Of a DNA stretch of 64,000 nucleotides, positions 22,310 through 33,489 are shown in pieces. The first letter of the stretch is position 1; every line of letters begins with the position of its first letter. The notes under the pieces are model-generated. The model saw only the letters and a program-made list of their open reading frames with translations, ran no database searches and was not told the origin of the DNA. The position numbers and the translations under genes were made by a program. The DNA is from Ashinkailepas kermadecensis (taxonomy: Eukaryota; Arthropoda; Thecostraca; Neolepadidae), in assembly GCA_034440615.1 (NCBI GenBank), contig JAOTOM010002684.1, positions 1-64,000 of the forward strand. The letters run 5' to 3'.

Positions 22310-23221
22310 CTGTGCCCCCGCTCAAGGGTGGCCCCCGGACGTCTCCCGGACGGCTGGGTCGATCAATATGGGGTGCAGTGTCACGGTCGTGTCGACAACG
22401 AGCCGTGGAGCTGACTGCTTCGAGGAGGTGCCGTAACCCGCAGCCAGCGTCACGAGGAGGTCCTACGCCTTTGTCTCCAGCTGGCGGTGTTCTAAAAGTC
22501 AATGGTTTGTGGAAATCGACATGTTGCGAACTTGTTCTTTGCCTGCTCAGAGCGTCGATGCGTGGAGTTTTCACGTCGTGATATCCCTCGTAGGTTGTCT
22601 TCGCGCATACTGCAACACATTTTCAACCATTTGGGGAAGTACTGAGTACTATGATCCAGATGTGATTCCTGTCTTCATTTCTGGAGGCTGAAATATGTCC
22701 GGTTTGGACTGCAGATGGCACAGCTGGGCGGAGTATGTCATGCGGCCGCCGTGGTCCAGTCCAGTGCAGATGTGGCACGCTCTTCAGCTTCATCTACTGT
22801 ATTGGATGGCATTGTCTCTCCCCCTCCTCCCCCGTCAGATTCGCCAATAGAAGCGACACGTCTACTTCAAACAACGTACGCTGGAAATAGCCGATTGCGA
22901 TTATGAACCTGGTTTACCAATGTTTACAGCAATGTTGGCAGGCCAATTTCTAGCACTCCCTGTACTCCTGCCTGCTCTTCTCTTTCTCCAAGTACCATCA
23001 CCATCACCCCCCCCCCCCCCCACGTCCCACCCCATTAGTCGCCGCGGTCAAGTGGCGAAGCATGTCCTTGTGACCACGGTACACTTGGCGGGCTGCCCTC
23101 GATCCTGTCCCAGTTTAGGCAGCTGACGTTCGGACCACATGCCGCGTGCGGCGGCACCTGGTGCATGCCTCGTGGGTGCGCTGAGCTCACCGGACCGCGA
23201 CCCCCGCCAAGGAGCCATGAC
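22310..23221. other. No gene seen; poly-C run
   Basis: Mixed unique sequence. A 15-base C run lies at 23007-23021. No element other than the one starting at 23222 was recognised. Confidence 0.5.
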
Positions 23222-23412
23222 CAGAGGCGCAGTCAAGGGGGCGGGGGCCCGCTCTCCCCCTCAGCAACCCAAAACACACTAGATCAAGCAAGAAAATGTG
23301 AGATTTCCACCACACAAAACAAGACATTCTCGGCACGCGAAGTGCGCCGAAGAGGTCTATGCTTCAATTTTTTTGTCGGGGCCCTCTTGAGAAAATCCTG
23401 GCTGCGCCCCTG
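23222..23412. mobile_element. hAT-type MITE, 191 bp
   Basis: The left end is CAGAGGCGCAGTCAAG and the right end, reverse-complemented, CAGGGGCGCAGCCAGG: 13 of 16 identical, all three differences transitions. The flanking octamers GCCATGAC (23214-23221) and ACCATCAC (23413-23420) agree at 6 of 8 positions, an aged hAT-length target duplication. It has no coding capacity. Confidence 0.75.
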
Positions 23413-23449
23413 ACCATCACCCACTCTCAGTGGGGTGTGGGAGGCCGGA

Positions 23450-23960
23450 TAGTCATGTGACACAGCGTGAGGTCAGAGTTCCTGTGATCCTGTGTGACGT
23501 CGGATGATCCTTCTGATCCCGTGTGAGGTCATATGGTCCTTGTGGTCCTGCGCATGGTCAGAAGCTCCATGTGACTGTGAACGGGGTCAGGTCTATTGGA
23601 CCCCGTGCGAGGTTGGGGATGCCTGCGATTATGCGTACAGTCGAAGGATCCCCGTGATCATGTGCGAGGTTAGGCGATTTGAGCACTCGCTTGCGAGGTC
23701 AGAGAACCCATGTGGCCACGGTGTGGAGTCAGAAAACCCATGTCACCCCGGTGGCGGCGGAGGATTTCTCTGATCCCGTGTGACATCTGTATGTGCGAGA
23801 TTAGACCACGCGACCCTGTTTTGAGTCAGAAGATATATGTGACTCCTGGGGTGTCAGAGGATCTGTGACCCCATGTGGCCCCAGTGGCGTCAGAGGATCT
23901 ATGATCCCATGTGACCCCGGTGGCGTCGGAGGATCTCTGTGACCCCGTGTGACATCTGCA
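23450..23960. repeat. Degenerate 30-45-bp repeats
   Basis: Loose units built on GTGTGAGGTCAGA and ATCCCGTGTGACCCCGGTGG recur with variable spacing; the last three (23836-23950) are the most regular. This looks like an old, decaying minisatellite. Confidence 0.7.
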
Positions 23961-24365
23961 TATTCAGGTGACCGAACAGTGGCCCAGTGGACCATCTCTC
24001 GCGGTCCAGAGAGTCCGAACACGGCGAATGTTTTGCCTGGCTAGATAGAGGCCAATGTGACTCATGGCTGGCAAACATCCCAGAGACGATGCGAAATTGA
24101 TTACTCTTAGAGGTCACGTCAGACTTAGAACCTCCAACTAGTGATCTGGCTGAAGCAGGGCGGTGCGACTTTCTTTGCTGGAGCCATCCCAGCTGGATTG
24201 CTGCTCATGGAGTCTGCGACCTTGACGGGGTGGGTACGTTAGACTCATGAGCTGGAATGGGGTCATGTCAAGGTCAGGAGGTGGCACTCTTACGGGCAGC
24301 TGTGGTCGTGGTGCAGCTGGTGCAGCTGGTCGCGAGGACAGCCACAGCGCACTGTGACCTGACTG
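23961..24365. other. No gene seen
   Basis: This is unique sequence between two repeat blocks. A short CTGGTGCAGCTGGT duplication lies near 24315. Confidence 0.55.
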
Positions 24366-24704
24366 GGACCAACGTCCGGCGTCACCCGGACCAACGTCCG
24401 GCGGCACTGCACCAACGTCCAGCGGCACCGAATAAACGGCCGGCGGCACCGAACCAACGTCCGGCGTCACCCGGACCAACGTCCGGCGTCACCCGGACCA
24501 ACGTCCGGCGTCACCCGGACCAACGTCCGGCGTCACCCGGACCAACGTCCGGCGTCACCCGGACCAACGTCCGGCGTCACCCGGACCAACGTCCGGCGTC
24601 ACCCGGACCAACGTCCGTCGTCACCCGGACCAACGTCCGTCGTCACCCGACCAACGTCCGGCGTCACCCGACCAACGTCCGGCGTCACCCGGACCAGGAC
24701 GCCA
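24366..24704. repeat. 22-bp minisatellite, about 15 copies
   Basis: The unit is ACCAACGTCCGGCGTCACCC plus GG; some units are 21 bp. The left units are diverged (GGCGGCAC variants) and the centre is nearly uniform. Confidence 0.95.
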
Positions 24705-25213
24705 TCTAGACCCGCCTCACGGCGCCAATGATTGGAATGATTGAGGTGCGTTGTGTGCATCGTCACCGGCGGTGACCAGACGCCGAACTATGCCGCGCGG
24801 GCGTGCTCGGTACGTATCAGGTGATCAAGTGGCCGCACGTGACGTCACGGCCGCAGCTGAAGGGGCAGGTGGAGCGGCGAACAGGGTACGACAGAGGCAG
24901 CTTCACGGTCTGGGCTCGCATTAAACCTACGTTGCGTGAATGCACATACGAGTTAGATAACAGTGCGATGGTGCTAGGTGAGGTGACTCAGATTCGTGGG
25001 ACCGTCATAGGCTGCCGGAGTCATATCCGGTACACCCGACACACAAAGTAAGATGACTGGTGATATAATACACACCCAACAAGCCTGCACTATCAACTAC
25101 CCAGCGTGTTCTGGACCAACCGACCAATAAATAGATCGGCGGGGCCATCAAACTGATCAACTAATAAACCACACTTACTCACTCACCCACCAGTAAACGA
25201 AAGCACACTGTGA
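24705..25213. other. No gene seen
   Basis: Unique sequence; an 82-codon plus frame at 24803-25051 has no recognisable domain. Confidence 0.5.
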
Positions 25214-25665
25214 TTTATGGGAAGCGTTTGCTCGGTATAGCAATGGGAAGCGTTGGCTCGATATATCGATGGGAAGCGTTGGCTTGGTATATCGATGGAA
25301 AACGTTGGCTCGGTATATCGATAGGAAACGTTGGCTATGTATATCGATTGGAAGCGTTGGCTCAGTATATATGGGAATCGTTGGCTCGGCATATCGATGG
25401 GAAGCGTTGGCTACGTATTTCGATGGGAAACGTTGGCTCAGTATATCGATGGGAAGCGTTGGCTATGTATGTCGATGGGAAACGTTGGCTCGGTGTATCG
25501 ATAAGAAGCGTTGGCTCGGTGTAGCGATGGGAAGCGTTGACTCGGTATATCGATTGGAAGCTTTGGCTCGGTATATCTAGATGAAGCGTTGGCTCGGTAT
25601 ATCGATGGGCGTCGTTGGCTCGGTATGTCGATGGGCGGCGTTGTCTCGGTATGTCGATGAGAACT
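25214..25665. repeat. 26-bp minisatellite, about 17 copies
   Basis: The unit is about TATATCGATGGGAAGCGTTG plus GCTCGG. It contains the palindrome ATCGAT and degenerates at both edges. Confidence 0.95.
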
Positions 25666-25689
25666 AATGGCAGATGACGTCGTCAAATT

Positions 25690-25890
25690 CAAGATAGTTG
25701 AATGACTGAATGCGAGGCTTGCCGACTGCGGGGTGTCGGTTCGAGTCCCACGGCGTGCTCGCTATTCCGCCTGGCAAGTCCAGCTGGGCGACTGCCGCTG
25801 CCGTGGCATCGAGCGACCCGGCGGCGGCCCCGGATTTACGCAGCAAGTTATGATTAGAGTCCACACCTGCGTAAAGCCACCTGAGCAGGC
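25690..25890 (+). mobile_element. Candidate tRNA-derived SINE
   Basis: TAGTTGAATGA (25695-25705) fits the Pol III A box except at its last base. GGTTCGAGTCC (25738-25748) is a perfect B box, 43 bases downstream. The sequence after the B box is not tRNA-like. Its 3' limit and target duplication were not determined, so the end coordinate is approximate. Confidence 0.4.
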
Positions 25891-26209
25891 GAAGACGGTC
25901 GAGCGAGACGGCGCCACCTGTGTGCACGGACGGCGTCCACACGACACCTTGGCACATCGACAGATGGTGACGTCAGCGCGTCGAGCGCACGCGCTCACGT
26001 CAAGACGAGGGGACTATTGACGGGCGTGACGGCCAGAGGACACGGCAACAACAGGTGTGTCGACATCAGCGCGAGACATGACCGGGTTTGTCGACATCGG
26101 GGCGAGGTACGGGTGCAGTTGTCGGCATTATAACGAAGCGGGGACGAATCTGTTTCACGTCATGACAATGAGGAGACATGCCTGTGAACGCCAGCCTAGA
26201 CAGGACGAG
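25891..26209. other. Lead-in to the 31-bp array
   Basis: No gene is seen. Isolated TGTCGACATC motifs related to the following array appear from about 26057, so the array's older edge may reach back this far. Confidence 0.5.
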
Positions 26210-27108
26210 TGTGTCAGCATCTGTCGACATGAGGACGGGGTGTGGCCGCATCTGTCGACATGAGGACGGGGTGTGGCCGCATCTGTCGACATGAGGACGG
26301 GGTGTGGGCACATCTGTCGACATTGTAATGACGTATGGATACATCTGTCGACATTAGGACGACGTATGGGCATATCTATCGACATGATAACGTGTAGGCA
26401 CGTCTAACGACATGGGAATGACGTGTGGGCACATCTGTCGGCATTGGAATAACATATGGGCACATCTGTCGACATGAGGACGACGTGTGAGCACATTTGT
26501 CGACATTATGATATGTGGGCACGTCGGTCTACATGTGAACGACGTGTGGGCACATCTGTCGACATTGGAATAGCATATGGGCACATCTGTCGACATGAGG
26601 ACGACGTGTGAGCACATTTGTCGACATTATGATATGTGGGTACGTCGGTCTACATGTCAACGACGTGCGGCCACATCTGTCGACATGGGAATGACGTATA
26701 GGCACATCTGTCGACATGAGGAAGACGTGTGGGCACATCTGTCGACATGTGGACACATCTGTCGACATGAGGACGATGTATGGGCACATCTGTCGACATG
26801 AGGACGACGTGTGGGCACATCTGTCGACATGTGGGCACATCTGTCGACATGAGGACGACGTGTGGGCACATCTGTCGATATGTGGGCACATCTGTCGACA
26901 TGAGGACGACGTGTGGGCACATCTGTCGACATTGGGACGACGTATGGGCACCTCTGTCGACATGTGGGCACATCTGTCGACATGACGACGTGTGGGCACA
27001 TCTGTCGACATGAGGACGTGTGGGCACATCTGTCGATATGTGGGCACATCTGTCGACATGAGGACGACGTGTGGGCACATCTGTCGACATTGGGACGACG
27101 TGTGGGCG
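26210..27108. repeat. 31-bp minisatellite with 20-bp short forms
   Basis: The long unit contains GGGCACATCTGTCGACATGA followed by GGACGACGTGT. Short units drop the GGACGACGT part and read straight into the next GGGCACATC. Long and short units are interspersed and the left part is more diverged. A GTCGAC site recurs in almost every unit. Open frames of 75-230 codons are artefacts. Confidence 0.95.
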
Positions 27109-27143
27109 GACGGTCAGAGGTCACTTTCACGGCCGGCAGCGGC

Positions 27144-27343
27144 GTGGGTGAGGTGTGTGTTGTTTTTTGCTCGGCACCTTGCGATGGGCCCATCACGGCT
27201 CGGCCGACGGCGATGGTAGGGTGACGTGATGCCGCTGGCTTCCGTGGGTGAGGTGTGTGTTGTTTTTTACTCGGCACCTTGCGATGGGCCCATCGCGGCT
27301 CGGCCGACAGCGATGGTGGGGTGACGTGATGCCGCTGGCTTCC
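27144..27343. repeat. Tandem duplication of 100 bp
   Basis: Two copies beginning GTGGGTGAGGTGTGTG start at 27144 and 27244. They differ at only a few positions (for example GATGGTAGGG versus GATGGTGGGG). Confidence 0.95.
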
Positions 27344-27387
27344 GCTCCCGGTCAACAGAGGTCACGCGAGAGAGAGAGGAGACGCAC

Positions 27388-27612
27388 GTGCGGCGTACCG
27401 TGGAGAAGTTTATGGAGAGATTGTTCACATCCGAGCTCGTAGAACTGCATGTGAAACGCACGTGCAACCCGACCGGACATTTTTCTCACGCCCAATGGCA
27501 CCAGCTGCCGGATCGGTTCTCGGTGCGGAGAGCAGTCACTGGCAGCCTTGGACTTCCTATCCCTGATATTATGATCCAGATAAAAACACGGCCCAAATGC
27601 TTCGTTCAATAA
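27388..27612 (+). CDS. Candidate terminal exon, unknown protein
   Basis: A frame open from about 27325 includes VEKFMERLFTSELVEL and ends PKCFVQ followed by TAA at 27610. Two overlapping AATAAA polyadenylation signals (27608-27613 and 27612-27617) coincide with the stop. The sequence is not low-complexity. FMERLFTSEL faintly recalls the start of BEN or DUF4806-type domains, but that is too weak to assign. There is no ATG at the left edge and no strong acceptor, and the left part overlaps the end of a tandem duplication. It may be chance. Confidence 0.17.
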   Translation: MRRTVEKFMERLFTSELVELHVKRTCNPTGHFSHAQWHQLPDRFSVRRAVTGSLGLPIPDIMIQIKTRPKCFVQ

Positions 27613-28440
27613 ATAAAAAGATACTGATGGAAACGCAATGTGATTGGTCGTAGCGTCTCTGCTTCTATCCTAGTTGAATTCTATGTTGTGGAGTTGGGAG
27701 ACAGGAATTGGGGTGAGTACGATGGGATCGAAGCTAATAGGTGTCTTAAATTATACTCATAAATAAGACATTATGCTAGTAACAGGAGTACCTGGTGGTA
27801 AATTCAGAACCGGCCTTCAGGCATATGATGCTGAAGAAATTGGCCATGGCTACACAATGGGGTGGATGGTTTCTGTAGAATTCAGGATACAACGTTGAAT
27901 AGGGGCTTTCAGTCTATTTTACTGTCTTATATTAACTTCCCTTTATTAGCTTATCCCAGATGGGTACCTGTGGTTCTTATTAAGCCTTATCGCTTGGTAG
28001 CTTTATTACTTTCCAACTGACGGCCGGTATGAAAAAGTGAGGTCCTATAAATCAGTGCGAATTCCTGGTGTGAGTATAGGCAAGAGAGATGTGGCTGGCT
28101 GCATGAACGACATGGGACCACACACGTTGCATTTAGTGCATACGGTGTGTTTCCTCCAAAGTGTATTTTTCTGTTTGGCATAGATTCAAAAAGCAGGCCG
28201 AATACTTCATCTCATTCGCCTCGCCACAGACTGGCGTACGACGCGGTTATTCGGTGGTGCTTATCTTTGGGGGGGGTTTGCAGCGGCGTCCTTTTTCTGT
28301 TTGCTCTCGGCGTGCGCGTGTTTGCGGAAGCACCGGTGCGTCAAGATTGCCGCCGTCTATCACGCGCCGCCTTCCGCTTATCTGGCGATTTTGCAGACTT
28401 ACACGTGCACGGACAGCGCACGGACGCCGGCAGCACCGCG
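27613..28440. other. No gene seen
   Basis: AT-rich to about 28140, then GC-rich. Nothing recognisable. Confidence 0.5.
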
Positions 28441-28494
28441 CCGAGGTCCGACAGGGCCGGACAGGGTCCGACAGGGCCGGACAGGGTCTGCAGG
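28441..28494. repeat. 10-11-bp short tandem repeat
   Basis: Four or five units alternate GTCCGACAGGG and CCGGACAGG. Confidence 0.85.
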
Positions 28495-30054
28495 GCCACT
28501 TCAGCAGGGTCTCGGCCAGGGTCAGAAATACTAGACACTACTGGACGTACGCTCCGGAGAGCAGAAGTAGTCTCATAGTCCATCCTTGCACGCTACCACC
28601 CGACTTGCCCGCTCGCTCACTTGGCAGGGAGCCGTGCGGCGACCGGTCAGGGCCGTGCGGTCGGCTTTGTCCGCAACGTGAAAGAAGGGCCTCCGAGCCC
28701 ACCTGCCCCCTCCGGAGAGGACGTCCCCCTCCCGAGAGGACTGCCGGGTATTTCCAACGCTGGTCTCGGCGGTGGGGTATGGAGAGTGTCTGGCGAGGCG
28801 CCAGCTGGCGTCGCAGAGTCCTGAGGCGGCGCCGCCGAGCCGGGCAGGTGAGCCGGGCAGGTGAGCACGCTTCAGGCCGCTTCGGTCTGCACGATGTGAG
28901 AAAGCGTGCTCACAAGAGGCGAGAGGCAGTACACATTTTGGCGCCGAAGCCCGGGCCCGCCCGGTCCGCTGGATCAAGACCGATTCATGTCCGGTTAAAA
29001 TGCACTGATGCCGCGCTAAAAGATCGTTTTTGTAACACATTTCTTCCGTGTGAGGTTGATGTTATGTTCTCTCCAATTAAGATCGCATGTGTAATTCACA
29101 TCATCTTTTAAGACCTGGTTCCGTCTTGAAAGATAAATAAATTAATTTCCTGTATTTGCCATTGACCTTCATCCTCATAGCATGAGCAAATACAGGCTTG
29201 ATTACTCGAGGCAGAATACTCACAAAACTACCATTCTATCCTTACTTATGGCTTCTACTTTCTAAGCCTCATAGCATTGGATAAACTGGGAACAATACAG
29301 ATATTGGCCTGATAGTCATGTACAATATGCACAATAGAGACATGAAACTATTAACTTCGTTTTGAAGCGCAATATGCACATTGCACAGTGCTGTTTATTT
29401 GAAGTCGGTTTTGGCAGAACTAACAGAACCGTTTCACCAGAAAGTTGCTTCGCACTATAAATCTGCACGAAAACTTCTTCCAGGATGCCCGAAGCGGCCA
29501 CAACTAACCGCTCCACCATACCTAAACGTATCCCAGTAGTGTGGACGCGACTTACGACGCATTTGTGTGTTCAAGCGTTACGTCACAGTCAAGGACGACA
29601 TCAAGATCTGAATAAAATGTGAAAAATGAAATCGCAATGCCTTGCAAGTATTATTCATATTTGGCAAATACCGCATACATGAAAAAGCATATTTAATTGA
29701 GGTTTTCAAGGATGAAAAACCCACAACATGAAACAACTGGATTGTGCGTTCGCTGACAGAGCCTTGTATTCGAGGCGGCATGCGAAGAACTTGGGTCGTC
29801 GCTGTCCCACCGTCCTCTCCATACACCGAGCAAGCATTCATTTTTTTAAGCAAACCCCAACAGATGCGACAAATTGACTTGGGCCGAGCAATGTGTTTAT
29901 TTGCTTTGAGGCCTTCCAAAACGGGTGGAGGAAAGCCTTGATTTTTATGTTTGGGAATTCTTGATTTTGTGAGGAAAGCTTTCGGGCATTCCAGGTCGGA
30001 GAGAATAAATTTCCTTCTGTTTTTTTTTACATTAAGCAATATTTGTTTGTCTCC
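28495..30054. other. No gene supported
   Basis: The GC-rich part (to about 28990) carries a long Arg-rich frame, considered chance. A perfect short duplication, GAGCCGGGCAGGT, occurs near 28836-28862. From 29000 the DNA is AT-rich and unique. Confidence 0.5.
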
Positions 30055-30245
30055 TAGTCAGTTTTGGGCATGTTGATCAAACAGCAATGAGATTGCGTCA
30101 TTTTCAAACAACCCCATTCATCTGTTGGGAAAAGAAGACTGGATAACTTCCTGGAGAGGAAACTGTTCTGGACGACAAACGTGCATGACAAGGCCATATT
30201 TCCAACCCTGGGTGAGGAGAACGACGTAAGGTAAGCAGGCCCAGT
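30055..30245 (-). repeat. Dispersed repeat, copy B
   Basis: This is the reverse-oriented relative of 10430-10625. On the minus strand GGAAATATGGCCTTGTCATG parallels GGAAACATTGCCTTGTCCTG of copy A. The similarity continues to AACATGCCCAAAACTGACT versus AACATGCCAGAAACAGACT. Class unknown. Confidence 0.6.
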
Positions 30246-30306
30246 ATCCAGTGCAATATAAATAAACATTCTGGAGAAAAGCAGTAGCAATTGCAGTAGT
30301 TAGCCC

Positions 30307-30354
30307 TTTGAGTGGGTTATTATGCTGCAGGTGCAGCATAATAACCCACTCAAA
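30307..30354. repeat. Perfect 23-bp-arm hairpin
   Basis: The arm at 30307-30329 (TTTGAGTGGG...TGCTGCA) is exactly complemented by 30332-30354, leaving a 2-base GG centre. Pairing breaks at the next base outward. Arms of about 23 bp without mismatch are unlikely by chance. The loop is too small and the stem too short for a typical microRNA precursor. Confidence 0.97.
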
Positions 30355-30475
30355 AGTACATAAAACGACAGCCCTACGCTCGCCGCAGTACCCTTCGATG
30401 TATCTACTTCAGGCGGTTCAGCCATGTGTTCTGGAAGCTACAATGGTTGGATGCAGTCCAAATCCACGATAGTCG

Positions 30476-31345
30476 GTGGATGTGGGATAGTCGGCCATGT
30501 GTCGCCCGTACGTCAGGCTCGGGGATTGGCTGGGCTGCCGGCGGCCGCCCGTCGGGTCAGTAGCCAGAGCTCAGTAGTCAGTAGTCAGTGGATGTGGGAT
30601 AGTCGGCCATGTGTCGCTCGTACGTCAGGCTCGGGATTGACTGGGCTGCCGGCGGCCGCCCCTCGGGTCAGTAGCCAGAGGTCAGTAGTCAGTAGTCAGT
30701 GGAGGTGGGATAGTCGGCCATGTGTCGCTCGTACGTCAGGCTCGGGATCGGCTGGGCTGCCGGCGACGGTCGGGCGGCCGCCCCTCGGGTCAGTAGCCAG
30801 AGGTCAGTAGTCAGTAGTCAGTGGATGTGGGATAGTCGGCCATGTGTCGCTCGTACGTCAGGCTCGGGGATTGGCTGGGCTGCCGGCGGCGGTCGGGCGG
30901 CCGCCCGTCGGGTCAGTAGCCAGAGGTCAGTAGTCAGTAGTCAGTGGATGTGGGATAGTCGGCCATGTGTCGCTCGTACGTCAGGCTCGGGGATTGGCTG
31001 GGCTGCCGGCGGCGGTCGGGCGGCCGCCCGTCGGGTCAGAGCCAGAGGTCAGTAGTCAGTAGTCAGTGGATGTGGGATAGTCGGCCATGTGTCGCTCGTA
31101 CGTCAGGCTCGGGATTGACTGGGCTGCCGGCGGCCGCCCCTCGGGTCAGTAGCCAGAGGTCAGTAGTCAGTAGTCAGTGGAGGTGGGATAGTCGGCCATG
31201 TGTCGCTCGTACGTCAGGCTCGGGATCGGCTGGGCTGCCGGCGACGGTCGGGCGGCTGCCCCTCGGGTCAGTAGTAGAGGTAGTAGGTCAGTAGTAGAGG
31301 TCAATAGTCAGTAGCCAGTAGTAGTGGAGGTGGGATAGTCGGCCC
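30476..31345. repeat. 113-123-bp minisatellite, about 7 copies
   Basis: Units begin GGATGTGGGATAGTCGGCCA at 30477, 30590, about 30703, 30823, 30945, 31067 and 31180. They contain TCGTACGTCAGGCTCGGG, a GCCGGCGG/GGCGGCCGCCC block of variable length, and an internal GTCAGTAGTCAGTAG sub-repeat. Length variants come from the GGTCGGGCGGC insert. The right end (31270-31345) decays. Confidence 0.93.
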
Positions 31346-31940
31346 TGTGCGCTGTCGTCAGGCCGGGATTGACGGGCTGCCGGTGGCGGCAGGCCGGCCG
31401 TCCCTCCTTTCCCCTGCGATCCGCTCACCTGTCAGCTCCACCCGACGCCGCCGCCACCCTCCCCAAACCGCGCAGCAAAACACGGGTCTGCCCCCCCACC
31501 ACCACACCGGCACCGGCGTGGTCAGCGGCCTCACAACGGGGTGGATCGAAGACAGACAAAGGCTGGCCAGCGACACCCGCTCCGCCAAGTTCCCGCCGTT
31601 AGTCGGGATATTGGCGCGGGAAAACATACACAGCCGTCGTGTTGACGCCTCAGTCGACCCGTTTGACCTCTCCCTTGGCGATGTTACTGAGCATCTACGC
31701 CCAACAACAGTACTTCGCTGCGAGCGCGGTTGCTCAGGTTCCCACGCCGCTGAGCTGCTGCGTCCGGGTTATTGGTGGGCACGTATGTGTGTGTGAGTGT
31801 GCATGTGTGTCTGCGCGCACGGGCGGGCGGATGTGTGACGTCAGCACGCCGGCGACCTATCAGTGAAAGCTAGCCGATGTGGACCAGCCTCCGCCTCTGG
31901 CAGGGTGCCGAGCGACGGCCGAGATACTCTGCCGTCCAGC
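31346..31940. other. No gene supported
   Basis: GC-rich unique sequence with overlapping frames on both strands, none recognisable. A short GTGTGTGTGAGTGTGCATG tract lies near 31787. Confidence 0.5.
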
Positions 31941-32464
31941 GTGCCGCCGCCGCACTACACCTGTGTGGCGGTGGGCCCTCCCTCGGCTGTCCGCCGCCGC
32001 ACTACACCTGTGTGGCGGTGGGCCCTCCCTCGGCCGTCCGCCGCCGCACTACACCTGTGTGGCGGTGGACCCTCCTCGGCTGTCCGCCACCGACTACACC
32101 TGTGTGGCGGTGGGTTCTCCCTCGGCCGTCCGCCTCGGCCGTCCGCCGCCGCACTACGCTGTGTGGCGGGGGTCCTCCGCGTCCGCCGCCGTACTACACC
32201 TGTGTGGCGGTGGGCCCTCCCTCGGCCGTCCGCCGCCGCACTACACCTGTGTGGCGGTGGGCCCTCCCTCGGCCGTCCGCCGCCGCACTACACCTGTGTG
32301 GCGGTGGGCCCTCCCTCGGCCGTCCGCCGCCGTACTACACCTGTGTGGCGGTGGGCCCTCCCTCGGCCGTCCGCCGCCGTACTACACCTGTGTGGCGGTG
32401 GGCCCTCCCTCGGCCGTCCGCCGCCGCACTACACCTGTGTGGCGGTGGGCCCTCCCTCGGCCGT
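31941..32464. repeat. 47-bp minisatellite, about 11 copies
   Basis: The unit contains CACTACACCTGTGTGGCGGT followed by GGGCCCTCCCTCGGCCGTCCG. ACTACAC starts at 31954 and 32001, a 47-bp period. The units at 32070-32195 carry deletions. Confidence 0.95.
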
Positions 32465-32789
32465 CAGACCTGTGGTAACGTTGTGCTTGGCGGCAAACCT
32501 CACATGCACCCTCCAATCCGGAGAGCTTAACCTTCAGAACACTTCAGATGGGAGTGAGGTGATGGTAAATTGTTAAGCTCTGTATTGCATGACGAGCTTG
32601 TATACCTGCCGTCGGGGAAAAGTATCCAAGATGTGGAACTTCCTTTCCTTCCTCCCTTTGCGCATACCGGACCTTCCGGTGGAGTCGTCCTTCGTTGTAC
32701 GCCGATGCGCCGATACAAAGCCACTGCCACGTCTCCGCATTTTTTAGCGGGACGACTCTGGGTAATAATCTCTGCAGTCTGCGGCCCTA
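32465..32789. other. No gene seen
   Basis: Unique spacer between two GC-rich arrays. Confidence 0.55.
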
Positions 32790-33098
32790 CCTCTCTCGTG
32801 TGCCTTCGCCCTGACCTGCCCCGCTGCCGGCCCTGCCCCTCTCGTGTGCCGTCGCCCTGACCTGCCCCGCTGCCGGCCCTCCCCCTCTCGTGTGCCGTCG
32901 CCCTGACCTGCCCCGCTGCCGGCCCTGCCCCTCTCGTGTGCCGTCGCCCTGACCTGCCCCGCTGCCGGCCCTGCCCCTCTCGTGTGCCGTCGCCGTGACC
33001 TGCCCGATGCCGGCCCTCCCCTCTCGTGTGCTGCCGCTCTGACCCGCCCCGCTGCCGGCCCTGCCCCTCTCGTGTGCCGTCGCTCTGACTTGCCCCGC
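32790..33098. repeat. 46-bp minisatellite, about 6-7 copies
   Basis: The unit combines GCCCTGACCTGCCCCGCTGC and CCCCTCTCGTGTGCCGTC. It is C-rich on the plus strand and tends to diverge to the right. Confidence 0.95.
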
Positions 33099-33234
33099 TG
33101 CCTATCGACCAGCCAAGGGCGCTCGCGGCCGCCAAACAACGGTCCGTGGCCGACGGCGTTCACGGCCCGTGACGATCTGATCTGCCGGTGACGATGATCC
33201 TGATCTTGCCGCGACCACCGTCCCCACCCGTGCA

Positions 33235-33375
33235 CGGCTCGGCCTGACCGGGTCTGCCGGGTCTGCCTGGGTCTGCCTGCGTCCGCCTGCGTGAGAGCGG
33301 GTCTGCCCGGATCCGCCCGTGCATGGCTGGGTCAGGCTGGGTCTGCTGGGTCGACTATGGCTGACTGGGTCCCTC
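33235..33375. repeat. Short GGGTCTGCC-type repeats
   Basis: Irregular 9-11-bp units such as GGGTCTGCCT and GCGTCCGCCT occur, plus a longer GTGCACGGCT/GTGCATGGCT echo. Confidence 0.6.
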
Positions 33376-33489
33376 AGGCCAGCCATGTCTGGACGGGTCC
33401 CTCGGACCGCCCGTGTATGTGCAGCTGCACGCACCTGGAACGCGTGTGGAGCTGGTGGAGAGCCGGGATACCGGTCATTGCCACTTCAC

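Noticed and set aside
25690..25765. Functional tRNA gene
   Set aside because: The B box is perfect but no cloverleaf can be drawn, and the 5' side lacks an acceptor-stem partner.
24366..27108. CRISPR array
   Set aside because: Units of 22, 26 and 31 bp are contiguous or differ by internal deletion. There are no unique spacers, no cas genes, and the DNA is eukaryotic.
26529..27355. 183- and 232-codon minus frames with CRQMCPH repeats
   Set aside because: They resemble a Cys/His repeat protein, but they follow the 31-bp array phase, and short units switch frames freely.
28161..29111. 316-codon plus frame
   Set aside because: It starts at a GTG, is Arg-rich, lies in GC-rich DNA where other frames are also open, and has no recognisable domain.
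30307..30354. microRNA precursor
   Set aside because: The stem is only 23 bp with a 2-base loop, too small for Drosha/Dicer-type precursors.
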